Shown: positions 8,163 to 14,420 of the stretch, one piece after another
How the letters are laid out: each line of letters opens with the position of its first letter
Numbering within the stretch: position 1 is the first letter of the stretch
The notes under the pieces: model-generated
The model's database searches: none
Told to the model about the DNA's origin: nothing
Seen by the model: only the letters and a program-made list of their open reading frames with translations
Program-made: the position numbers and the translations under genes
DNA from: Gammaproteobacteria bacterium
Lineage (GTDB): Bacteria; Pseudomonadota; Gammaproteobacteria; PS1; Pseudothioglobaceae
Direction: 5' to 3'
DNA length: 16,251 bases
Assembly: GCA_029937335.1 (NCBI GenBank)
Contig: JAPYQD010000004.1
Location: forward strand, 1-16,251

Positions 8163-8642
8163 ATGGGTAAAATGAGTTATTTTATTCCTAAAAAAACCAC
8201 AATGGTTGTTATTCAAAATCCTATTAATGATGTTTCGATCAATGAGAAAAATCTCAAAGATGCTTTGCAGCAAGTAATGACTGATTTGGGTAAGGGTAAT
8301 AGCGAATTATTAATTAGAATCGTCGATAAAACTGAGATTCAAAATCTTAATAAAACCTATCGTCATAAAAATCAACCAACCAATGTTTTGTCTTTCCCGT
8401 CCGATCTTCCTATTGAAATTGATGAGGAGATTTTAGGCGATGTGGTGATTTGTACAGACGTGGTGACTGATGAAGCTAAGGCACAAAATAAAACTTTTGA
8501 TGAGCATCTAACTCATATGGCTATTCATGGCACTCTGCATCTAATGGGTTATGATCATATTGATGAAACAGAAGCGTCAGTCATGGAAAGTTTAGAGATA
8601 AAAATTTTGGAAAAAATCGGAATTGCCAATCCTTACCAATAA
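8163..8642 (+). CDS. ybeY: Endoribonuclease YbeY (rRNA maturation factor)
   Basis: YbeY is a single-strand-specific, zinc-dependent endoribonuclease that takes part in 16S rRNA 3'-end maturation and ribosome quality control. The UPF0054 core is complete: YRHKNQPTNVLSFP (residues 66-79), LGDVVIC (91-97), and the H-x3-H-x5-H zinc motif in HGTLHLMGYDH (H122, H126, H132). The length of 159 is typical. Start choice: AGAGGG at 8148-8153 supports the ATG at 8163 (9-bp spacing), though ATGs at 8172 and 8202 are in frame and the family similarity begins only near residue 14. The phoH-like and corC-like genes usually found beside ybeY are absent; here its neighbours are the divergent priA and the convergent tilS. 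Confidence 0.92.
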   Translation: MGKMSYFIPKKTTMVVIQNPINDVSINEKNLKDALQQVMTDLGKGNSELLIRIVDKTEIQNLNKTYRHKNQPTNVLSFPSDLPIEIDEEILGDVVICTDVVTDEAKAQNKTFDEHLTHMAIHGTLHLMGYDHIDETEASVMESLEIKILEKIGIANPYQ

Positions 8643-8645
8643 TAA

Positions 8646-8680
8646 CCAAAAAGCACGAGGTTGGACCGCTTACTTTTTGG
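8646..8680. terminator. Convergent intergenic inverted repeat, possible two-way terminator
   Basis: CCAAAAAG (8646-8653) and CTTTTTGG (8673-8680) are perfect inverted copies in the 39-bp gap between the stops of ybeY and tilS. The 19-bp interior holds a small GGT/ACC pairing (8659-8661 with 8665-8667). The T-run lies within the stem on either strand, as in bidirectional terminators of convergent genes, but the stem is weak and the loop long. Confidence 0.42.
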
Positions 8681-8681
8681 C

Positions 8682-9857
8682 TTATTCGGCATGTTCCATG
8701 CGCCCTAATCGCTCCATGGCACGTAATTCATCCTTAATATAGTACATTTTTAGTGAACTTCGCTCCCAAGGTGGGACATTGGCATCTTGCAAGACCTTTT
8801 TGAGTGATTGTGAGTGATTTTTACCCGGCAATTTGATGCGCTGCCCTTCGGCTCGATAACGGATAGAAAAATTTGGCAAATTTTCAAATTCCGCATGAAA
8901 TGGACAAAAATTGGTATTTTTTTCTGCTTGATTGTTAATAAAATAAAGCTCCCCTTGGTAACGGCGAATTTCAAATTGATCCCAGTTGACCAAAGGATTG
9001 GCATCTTCTTTAGCCGATAATAAATCGAGAATTTGTTTCATTACCTTGTCAGAAGGTGCAAGAAATTCTAGGCTCGATAAATGGTAGCGAATGACATTCT
9101 TAATTCTCAAGGTGTCAAGCTGAGTTAATCTTTGAATGTTGATCTGATGGTTAAGATTAACCAGTTGATGTGCTTGAATGTCGATTTTTGCTAACGACTG
9201 AATAAGCGTTAAGGCTTCAGACTGGTGCTTGGCACTTCGAGTTAAGGTTTTTGCTAAATTTTTGTAGACTGTTTCTAGCTTTGGAATAATGTCTAAGCGT
9301 AAGAAATTGCGTCGAAAATTGGTATTGGTGTTGCTGTCATCTTCAACCCAAGATAAGTGGTTATCCTTGGCGTATTGAATAATTTCTGATTTTTTAATAT
9401 TGAGCATTGGACGATAATGAACGCCTTTGCCCAAGGGTTTTGATTTTGGCATGGAGGCTAAACCTGCCACGCCAGCACCACGGAAAAGCTGTAATAAAAG
9501 CGTCTCAGCTTGGTCGTTCTGATGGTGTGCTGTGCACAATACTTCGTTTTCTTTTAAATCAGATGATAATGAATGATAGCGTTTTTTACGTGCATTTTCT
9601 TCTAAGTTAGATTCATTTTCGATGAATATATCAACATTTGAATAAGGAATACTTAGCTTATGACACAAGTCTTTGCAAAACTCGTCCCACTCAAGACAGT
9701 GTTTTGAGAGGTGATGATTGCAATGAATTGCGCGACAATTATCCGGATAATGTGTGTGCAGATAATGCAGCAGGACAACTGAATCAATGCCGCCACTTAA
9801 GGCGACAACAATGTTTTTATCCTTAAGGAAGGGGGCTTTATTCTTTAAATTTTCCAA
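8682..9857 (-). CDS. tilS: tRNA(Ile)-lysidine synthase
   Basis: TilS uses ATP and lysine to convert C34 of the CAU-anticodon tRNA-Ile to lysidine, which changes its codon and charging specificity; it is essential in most bacteria. The 391-residue protein has the PP-loop SGGIDS at residues 21-26, HCNHHL (45-50), ENARKKRYHSL and the TAHHQNDQAETLLLQLFRG region. A C-terminal TilS_C-type domain shows LPGKNHSQSLKKVLQD and NVPPWERSSLKMYYI. After that the end is short (DELRAMERLGRMEHAE), lacking some 20 residues seen in E. coli. The start must be the TTG at 9857: a stop lies two codons upstream, and no ATG, GTG or TTG follows before the PP-loop. It overlaps the end of accA by 20 bp, suggesting coupled translation. 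Confidence 0.93.
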   Translation of the reverse strand: MENLKNKAPFLKDKNIVVALSGGIDSVVLLHYLHTHYPDNCRAIHCNHHLSKHCLEWDEFCKDLCHKLSIPYSNVDIFIENESNLEENARKKRYHSLSSDLKENEVLCTAHHQNDQAETLLLQLFRGAGVAGLASMPKSKPLGKGVHYRPMLNIKKSEIIQYAKDNHLSWVEDDSNTNTNFRRNFLRLDIIPKLETVYKNLAKTLTRSAKHQSEALTLIQSLAKIDIQAHQLVNLNHQINIQRLTQLDTLRIKNVIRYHLSSLEFLAPSDKVMKQILDLLSAKEDANPLVNWDQFEIRRYQGELYFINNQAEKNTNFCPFHAEFENLPNFSIRYRAEGQRIKLPGKNHSQSLKKVLQDANVPPWERSSLKMYYIKDELRAMERLGRMEHAE

Positions 9858-10788
9858 AGCTTAAAAGTTTCTCCGCTCGAGCTTGCAGTAGTTGATCTGT
9901 GGTCATCTTTCCAACTACCTCTAATTGTTGTTTGAGTGCATTTTTGAGTAGTCTGCGAGCTTCATCAGGGTCGCGATGAATGCCGCCTAATGGCTCAGCA
10001 ATAATAACATCAACCAAGTTTTCTTTTTTAAGATGCTTGCTGGTAAGTTTGAGCGATTCTGCTGCCAAGTTAGCCTTGGCGGCGTCTTTGTACAGAATAG
10101 AAGCACAACCTTCTGGCGAGATGACTGAATAGATAGAATATTCAAACATCATCATGATGTCTGCTACACCAATAGCAAGTGCACCACCAGAACCACCTTC
10201 GCCAATAACCACGGCAATAATCGGCGTGGCTAGTGTTGACATCTCGAATAGGTTTTTTGCAATCGCTTCGGATTGGCCACGTTCTTCTGCGCCAATGCCA
10301 GGGTAAGCACCTGGTGTATCAATAAAGGTAATGACTGGCATTGAGAACTTTTCAGCCAGTTTCATTAATCGTAGTGCTTTTCTGTAGCCTTCTGGACGTG
10401 GCATGCCAAAGTTATATTTGATTTTTTCTTGTGTTGTTCGGCCCTTTTGCTGGCCAATAAACATTACACTTTGACCATCTAACTTGGCAATACCACCGAC
10501 AATAGCATGATCGTCACCATATGCACGGTCACCATGTAACTCGGTGAATTCGTCAAACACGTCATCAATATAGTCAAGTGTGTAAAGGCGTTGTGGGTGT
10601 CTGGCCAATTGAGATATTTGCCAATCACTCAGAGATGAAAATATCTTTTTAGTTAGTGCACCACTTTTGGCTTTTAATGCTTCCATCTCTTTAGCAATAT
10701 CGGCTTTATCTTTAATATTACAAAGCGCTTGAATCTTGCCTTCTAGGTCGGCAATGGGCTGTTCAAAATCAAGATAGTCTAGGTTCAT
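9838..10788 (-). CDS. accA: Acetyl-CoA carboxylase carboxyltransferase, alpha subunit
   Basis: AccA and AccD together transfer the carboxyl group from carboxybiotin to acetyl-CoA, giving malonyl-CoA, the committed step of fatty-acid synthesis. The 316-residue length matches the 319 of E. coli. Family segments are continuous: MNLDYLDFEQPIADLEGKI at the start, ELHGDRAYGDDHAIVGGIA, QQKGR, NFGMPRPEGYRKALRLMKLA, FIDTPGAYPGIGAEERGQSE, and the oxyanion-type glycine stretch VIGEGGSGGALAIGVAD followed by SVISPEGCASILYKDA. It is the first gene of a two-gene unit with tilS, which overlaps its 3' end by 20 bp. An extended -10 promoter sequence lies 34 bp upstream. Its product acts on a biotin-carrying partner, a functional link to bioA at 4011. 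Confidence 0.97.
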   Translation of the reverse strand: MNLDYLDFEQPIADLEGKIQALCNIKDKADIAKEMEALKAKSGALTKKIFSSLSDWQISQLARHPQRLYTLDYIDDVFDEFTELHGDRAYGDDHAIVGGIAKLDGQSVMFIGQQKGRTTQEKIKYNFGMPRPEGYRKALRLMKLAEKFSMPVITFIDTPGAYPGIGAEERGQSEAIAKNLFEMSTLATPIIAVVIGEGGSGGALAIGVADIMMMFEYSIYSVISPEGCASILYKDAAKANLAAESLKLTSKHLKKENLVDVIIAEPLGGIHRDPDEARRLLKNALKQQLEVVGKMTTDQLLQARAEKLLSFGKFKE

Positions 10789-10821
10789 ATCGCGTTAAAA
10801 TTCATAGTAATAATATTGGAA

Positions 10822-10830
10822 ATTATAGCA
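10822..10830 (-). promoter_or_regulatory. Extended -10 promoter element for accA-tilS
   Basis: Read on the minus strand this is TGCTATAAT, a perfect TGn-TATAAT extended -10 element. Transcription would begin near 10815, giving a leader of about 27 nt before the accA ATG at 10788. No good -35 is seen at 16-18 bp, which extended -10 promoters tolerate. It lies upstream of the chosen azlC start. Confidence 0.55.
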
Positions 10831-10863
10831 GATGGACTTACTTATACTACTTTCTTTAAATTT

Positions 10864-11535
10864 ATGATGCAAGGCGTTGTTAAAAGCACTTTCCCTGTGT
10901 TATTTGGATATATTCCACTAGGAATAGCCTTTGGCATGTTGTTCCAAGATTTGGGCTATCCTTGGTACTTAGCAACGTTAATGGCATTTTTTGTTTATGC
11001 CGGTACAGCACAATTTATGATTGTTGGGTTGTTAGCTGCAGGTGTGGGTTTAACTGAAATTGCCATCTCTACTTTTTTAATAAATTCTAGACATATATTC
11101 TATGGCCTATCTATGTTAAATAGTTATGGCGACTGGGGTTTGAAAAAGATATATCTTGCTTTTGGTCTGACGGATGAAACTTATTCTCTAGTGACGACAA
11201 TTGATCTTAAAGACGACTCTGCGAAAGAGCGACAATTTTTTATTATTACTGCTTTGAATCATAGTTATTGGGTTATTAGCTGCACAATAGGCGCTGTGAT
11301 TGGCGGTTCTTTTAGTATTAATACGCAAGGCATGGAATTTACATTGACCGCATTGTTTGTGGTTTTGGTTATAGAGCAATGGAAACAAATAAGAAAACCA
11401 TTACCATTTGTGATTGCGGCTTTTTCTTCAATGGTTGCTTTATATTTATTCTCAGATCAAATGTTACTAGGCAGTATCGCATTGTCTGTCACTTTGTTAA
11501 TCATTACTAATTTTTTGGAAAATCGACATGAATAG
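10864..11535 (+). CDS. azlC: AzlC-family branched-chain amino-acid exporter, large subunit
   Basis: AzlC (YgaZ) proteins form the large inner-membrane subunit of a two-component exporter; characterised members export valine or other branched-chain amino acids, or azaleucine. The 223-residue form chosen here starts at the tandem ATGs (10864, 10867) and opens MMQGVVKSTFPVLFGYIPLG. Family features follow: AFGMLFQDLG, FFVYAGTAQFMIVGLLAAG, LINSRHIFYGLSML, and AFGLTDETYSL, whose GLTDE motif is diagnostic. Several hydrophobic helices cover the rest. The frame is open back to a TTG at 10816, but that would overlap the accA promoter and add a polar segment not usual in the family; no ribosome binding site helps decide. 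It overlaps azlD by 8 bp. The exported substrate cannot be read from sequence. Confidence 0.88.
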   Translation: MMQGVVKSTFPVLFGYIPLGIAFGMLFQDLGYPWYLATLMAFFVYAGTAQFMIVGLLAAGVGLTEIAISTFLINSRHIFYGLSMLNSYGDWGLKKIYLAFGLTDETYSLVTTIDLKDDSAKERQFFIITALNHSYWVISCTIGAVIGGSFSINTQGMEFTLTALFVVLVIEQWKQIRKPLPFVIAAFSSMVALYLFSDQMLLGSIALSVTLLIITNFLENRHE

Positions 11536-11845
11536 TACAGAATATATTTTGACGGTTATTTTAGTGATGACAATAGCAACATTTGCCACCAGAATTATGC
11601 CATTTTTATTTTTTCATGGCCGTAGCAATCACCCAACGATGAATTATATTGCTAAATACACACCGCCAATGATCATGAGTATTTTGGTTGTGTATGTTTT
11701 GAAAGATGTGAATTTTTCAAATGATATCGGTCTTTATACCCTCTTATCTGTTGTCATCACTATCGCAGTCCATGCCTGGAAGGGCAATCCTCTGGTTAGT
11801 ATATTTACCGGCACATTTCTTTATATGTTTTTGGTTCAGATGTAG
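11528..11845 (+). CDS. azlD: AzlD-family exporter, small subunit
   Basis: A 105-residue membrane protein with four hydrophobic segments (about residues 7-25, 45-62, 67-85 and 88-104), the size and layout of AzlD/YgaH, the small partner of AzlC. The conserved-looking part is TFATRIMPFLFF followed later by YTPPMIMSILVVYVLKD; family members share a 'T-R-PF' helix and a proline-containing second helix. The ATG overlaps the last codons of azlC (stop at 11533-11535), so the subunits should be made in a coupled way. Assignment is supported as much by adjacency to azlC as by the sequence, since AzlD proteins are short and diverge fast. Confidence 0.85.
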   Translation: MNSTEYILTVILVMTIATFATRIMPFLFFHGRSNHPTMNYIAKYTPPMIMSILVVYVLKDVNFSNDIGLYTLLSVVITIAVHAWKGNPLVSIFTGTFLYMFLVQM

Positions 11846-11883
11846 TTGTATCAATAGATGTTTTTGTGGCATTATATTAAGCC

Positions 11884-12492
11884 ATGGATGTTTCACAATT
11901 TTTGTCACTCTTTTTAATTGCATTTGTATTTGTAATTACACCTGGGCCAGGCACTTTAGCGGTTTTTGCAAAAAGTCTATCACAAGGTTTTATACCAGCT
12001 TTTTATTTGTCGTTAGGTTTGGTGTTGGGCGATCTAATTTATTTATCTATTGTTATTTTTTCACTGGATTTATTTTCAGAAGCAATCATGCCGATCATGG
12101 GTTATATTAAGATTTTTGGCGGGCTGTATTTGGTTTATTTAGGTATTAACGCTTGGAATGCGCACAAAGTCAAATTGGGCTTTTATACGAGCCACAAGAC
12201 CAATGCTAAAGAATTTTTAACAGGATTGTTGATTGCATCAACCAACCCAAAAGTTATCATTTTTTATATCGCTGTTTTGCCAACATTTATCAACCTATCA
12301 CAAGTTACTTTTACTCACGCATTAGAGATACTGTCCACGGTTAGCGTAGGCTTAATATTAGGCATTAGTTTGATTAATATTGCAGTGGTTCGTATTAAAC
12401 AGTGGTTTACCAAACCAGGTATGGAGGTGCGTATCAATCAAATAACAGGTATTGTGATGATAGTTGCCGGCATATTATTGGGGTTGTTATGA
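11884..12492 (+). CDS. LysE/RhtB-family amino-acid exporter
   Basis: A 202-residue protein with the six-helix layout of the LysE/RhtB family, whose characterised members export lysine, homoserine, threonine, leucine or cysteine pathway compounds across the inner membrane by proton exchange. The first helix runs into the family's TPGPG motif (residues 19-23), followed by FAKSLSQGFIPAFYLSLGLVLGD. GGLYLVYLGINAW and the LIASTNPKVIIFYIAVLP segment, with its conserved NPK, come next. It begins 38 bp after azlD with no visible ribosome binding site, and its TGA overlaps the ATG of the EamA gene. The substrate cannot be decided from sequence. Confidence 0.9.
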   Translation: MDVSQFLSLFLIAFVFVITPGPGTLAVFAKSLSQGFIPAFYLSLGLVLGDLIYLSIVIFSLDLFSEAIMPIMGYIKIFGGLYLVYLGINAWNAHKVKLGFYTSHKTNAKEFLTGLLIASTNPKVIIFYIAVLPTFINLSQVTFTHALEILSTVSVGLILGISLINIAVVRIKQWFTKPGMEVRINQITGIVMIVAGILLGLL

Positions 12493-13376
12493 TGACCGAC
12501 CGTAAATTATTTTTGTGGATGACCTTGGCAATGCTAGGCTGGGGTGTTTCATGGCCAATTGCCAAAATACTCTCAAATTATATTACCGAACATGAGTTAG
12601 TGACTTATCGTTATGCGTTAACAGTTTTAACGATGTTACCTATTTTGTACTGGCTAAAATTATCATTCAAAATAGAGTTGAAAAATTTATTACTGGCCAT
12701 TGTCATCGGTGTGTTGTTGATTTTTTATACCAAACTATTTTTCTTAGGAACTAAGTACGGTACAGCGGGATTAGCAGGGGCATTGGTGACGACGTTAATG
12801 CCGATTATTGTTTATGTGCTGATGTTATTGAGTCGGCAGAAAAGACCAAAAATAAGAGATTGGCTGGCTTTAACGCTCGGTGTTATTGGCGTTGCCACTA
12901 TGATTAAGGCTTGGACTTTTGAGGTCGAGCAAATTTTTAATATATCAAATGTGTATTTGCTGTGGGCGGCACTGTGTTGGGCGTTAATGTCTATTGCTAC
13001 CGCCTATACAAAGTCTATTCATCCGGTGGTGCTGAGTTTTTATATTTATTTATTTGCCACATTGATTGATTGGCTAGTCTTTTTTAACCCAAGCAGTGGT
13101 TCGATTTTTGCGATGGATCAAACCTTTTGGGCCGGATTTATATTTTTGGCTGTGGGTTCTACCACCTTTGCGACCACGGTTTATTTTTTAGGCGTTCAAA
13201 AACTGGGGTCAAACAAAGGCAGTGTGTTCACTTTTTTAGTGCCATTTTTTGCGATTGGGCTAAGCATGATTATGTTGAATGAATCTTTAGAATTGACCAC
13301 TGTGATTGGTGTTGTGATGACGATTGCTTCATTGATGATTTTAAATAACGTGGGGAATAAAACATCACAGAAATAG
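12489..13376 (+). CDS. EamA/DMT-family transporter
   Basis: A 295-residue protein of the drug/metabolite transporter superfamily, with about ten hydrophobic helices arranged as two EamA repeats. The first repeat opens MLGWGVSWPIAKIL, typical of the family, and has GTKYGTAGLAGALVTTLMPIIVYV. The second has WAALCWALMSIATAYTKS and ends with STTFATTVYFLGVQKLGSNKGSVFTFLVPFFAIGLSMIML followed by E and the last helix. Members export or import metabolites such as cysteine-pathway compounds, threonine or aromatic amino acids. The start is the first of two ATGs (12489, 12492), overlapping the lysE-like stop by 4 bp; the frame is open 29 codons further up, but only as a shadow of that gene. Direction and substrate are unknown. 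Confidence 0.9.
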   Translation: MMTDRKLFLWMTLAMLGWGVSWPIAKILSNYITEHELVTYRYALTVLTMLPILYWLKLSFKIELKNLLLAIVIGVLLIFYTKLFFLGTKYGTAGLAGALVTTLMPIIVYVLMLLSRQKRPKIRDWLALTLGVIGVATMIKAWTFEVEQIFNISNVYLLWAALCWALMSIATAYTKSIHPVVLSFYIYLFATLIDWLVFFNPSSGSIFAMDQTFWAGFIFLAVGSTTFATTVYFLGVQKLGSNKGSVFTFLVPFFAIGLSMIMLNESLELTTVIGVVMTIASLMILNNVGNKTSQK

Positions 13377-13421
13377 GGTTGTTGGTTATTTTTGAGTTAA
13401 ATTTCAGAAAAATCCTAAAAA

Positions 13422-13450
13422 TTTAAGCAAATTAATTGTGTTAATATGAT
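13422..13450 (+). promoter_or_regulatory. Probable promoter of ccoS
   Basis: TATGAT at 13445-13450 matches the -10 consensus at 5 of 6 positions, with TTTAAG at 13422-13427 (3 of 6) 17 bp upstream. Start of transcription would be near 13457, about 20 nt before the ccoS ATG, leaving room for the AGAGG ribosome binding site. The stretch 13377-13476 is otherwise AT-rich and holds no gene I can see. Confidence 0.45.
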
Positions 13451-13476
13451 TCAATGAAACTAATTGAGAGGCAAAA

Positions 13477-13635
13477 ATGGATGTAATTTATTGGTTAATT
13501 CCAAGTATGATTTTTGTAGGTGTCGTACTAGTATCTCTATTAATAATGGGGGTTAAGAGCGGTCAGTATGAAGATTTAGAGGGCGAAGGTCAGCGTATTT
13601 TGTTTGATGAAGATGATGAGGAATTTAAACCTTAA
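13477..13635 (+). CDS. ccoS: cbb3-type cytochrome oxidase assembly protein CcoS
   Basis: A small gene of 52 codons with a clear AGAGG ribosome binding site at 13467-13471, 5 bp before the ATG. The product starts MDVIYWLIPSMIFVGVVLVS, one membrane helix (about residues 5-24), then VKSGQYEDLEGEGQRILFDEDDEEFKP. The 'SGQ-(Y/F)-(E/D)-DLEG...RILFDED' block after a single helix is the hallmark of CcoS, a maturation factor needed to insert haem b into the cbb3-type oxidase subunit CcoN. It usually sits in the ccoGHIS cluster; here no other cco gene is nearby. Its presence implies that the organism makes a high-affinity cbb3 oxidase for low-oxygen respiration, with the structural genes elsewhere. Confidence 0.88.
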   Translation: MDVIYWLIPSMIFVGVVLVSLLIMGVKSGQYEDLEGEGQRILFDEDDEEFKP

Positions 13636-13654
13636 AAAAAATCCTAAATAGGGC

Positions 13655-13682
13655 TTGACACGCGGTTGTATTTATTGAAAAT
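13655..13682 (+). promoter_or_regulatory. Probable promoter of the pit operon
   Basis: TTGACA at 13655-13660 is a perfect -35, with GAAAAT at 13677-13682 (4 of 6 to TATAAT) after a 16-bp spacer. Transcription would start near 13690, about 44 nt before the first ATG at 13734. No Pho-box-like repeat is visible in 13636-13733. Confidence 0.42.
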
Positions 13683-13733
13683 TCGCACTTAGAACATAGA
13701 AGAAAATAAAAGCAATAAAAAGAGGAAGAGAAA

Positions 13734-14411
13734 ATGGCGAAAAGTATTATTGACGGTCTATTTGGGAAATCACCAATCAGCCCATTACAGCAACATATGA
13801 CTAGCGTACATTCGTGTATTGCAGAACTTAAGGGCTTCATGGTTGCCATCCATTCTCAAGATTGGGATCAGGCTGAACAAATCAAAAGTGAGATTGCTAC
13901 CAAAGAAGGCGAAGCTGATATTCTTAAAAAGAAATTACGCCTAAGTCTGCCTTCAACCTTTATGATGCCTTTTTCTCGTCGTGACTTGCTTGATTTATTA
14001 TTAATGCAAGACTCTATTGCTAACATCGCCAAAGATGTTTCAGGCTTAATGATTAATCGGAAGATGACATTGCCTAATGAAATTTTTAATGACATGATCA
14101 AGCTAACTGATGTTTGTATCCAAACATCAGCAACAGCGCTTAAGGCGGTTAATGAGTTAGATGAGCTGCTAGAAACAGCTTTTGGTAATCGTGAGCGTAA
14201 AGTTGTGAGTTCAATTATTAAGGATATTAATAGACTTGAAAGTAAATCTGACAAAATTCAACACGTCATTCGTGCGAAGTTATTCCCATTAGAGGCAAGC
14301 CTACCTCCGGTTGATGTCATATTTTATTATCGCGCCGTTGAATGGCTAGGTGAGTTGGCAGATGCCGCTCAAAAAGTTGGTTCTCGATTAGAAGTACTGC
14401 TCGCCAAGTAA
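13734..14411 (+). CDS. PhoU-like Pit accessory protein (TIGR00153/DUF47 family)
   Basis: A 225-residue, largely helical cytoplasmic protein of the DUF47/TIGR00153 family, distant relatives of PhoU that are almost always encoded just before a Pit phosphate permease and are thought to regulate it. Visible features: AKSIIDGLFGKSPISPLQQHM at the start, a long first helical hairpin (residues 15-65), SLPSTFMMPFSRRDLLDLLLMQDSIAN (about 79-105), which is the most recognisable block, and a closing helical pair with FYYRAVEWLGELADAAQKVGSRLEVLLAK. A strong purine-rich ribosome binding site (AGAGGAAGAG) precedes the ATG, and pitA begins 9 bp after its stop. The family's biochemical activity is not settled; metal binding at acidic clusters has been seen in PhoU relatives. 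Confidence 0.9.
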   Translation: MAKSIIDGLFGKSPISPLQQHMTSVHSCIAELKGFMVAIHSQDWDQAEQIKSEIATKEGEADILKKKLRLSLPSTFMMPFSRRDLLDLLLMQDSIANIAKDVSGLMINRKMTLPNEIFNDMIKLTDVCIQTSATALKAVNELDELLETAFGNRERKVVSSIIKDINRLESKSDKIQHVIRAKLFPLEASLPPVDVIFYYRAVEWLGELADAAQKVGSRLEVLLAK

Positions 14412-14420
14412 GGAGAACGT

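Noticed and set aside
10816..10863. Longer azlC starting at TTG 10816
   Set aside because: It has no ribosome binding site, overlaps a strong extended -10 for accA, and adds residues unusual in the family. The ATG at 10864 was preferred, though the longer form is not excluded.
11846..11883. Separate promoter for the LysE-type gene (TTGTAT and TATATT)
   Set aside because: The spacing is 21 bp and the -10 would lie 5 bp from the ATG, so it is not convincing; read-through from azlCD is simpler.
11721..12110. 129-codon open frame spanning azlD and the LysE-type gene
   Set aside because: It overlaps two well-supported genes in another frame, and its translation is cysteine- and phenylalanine-rich without family features.
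12402..12488. Longer EamA protein starting inside the LysE-type gene
   Set aside because: The 29 extra residues are polar and unlike the family, and arise from the frame shadow of the upstream gene; the ATGA overlap at 12489 is the natural start.
13441..13454. FNR/ANR-like box TTAATATGATTCAA upstream of ccoS
   Set aside because: It matches 8 of 10 consensus positions, and cbb3 genes are often FNR-controlled, but it overlaps the likely -10 element and lies only about 30 bp from the ATG. That geometry does not allow activation, and the sequence is AT-rich enough for chance.
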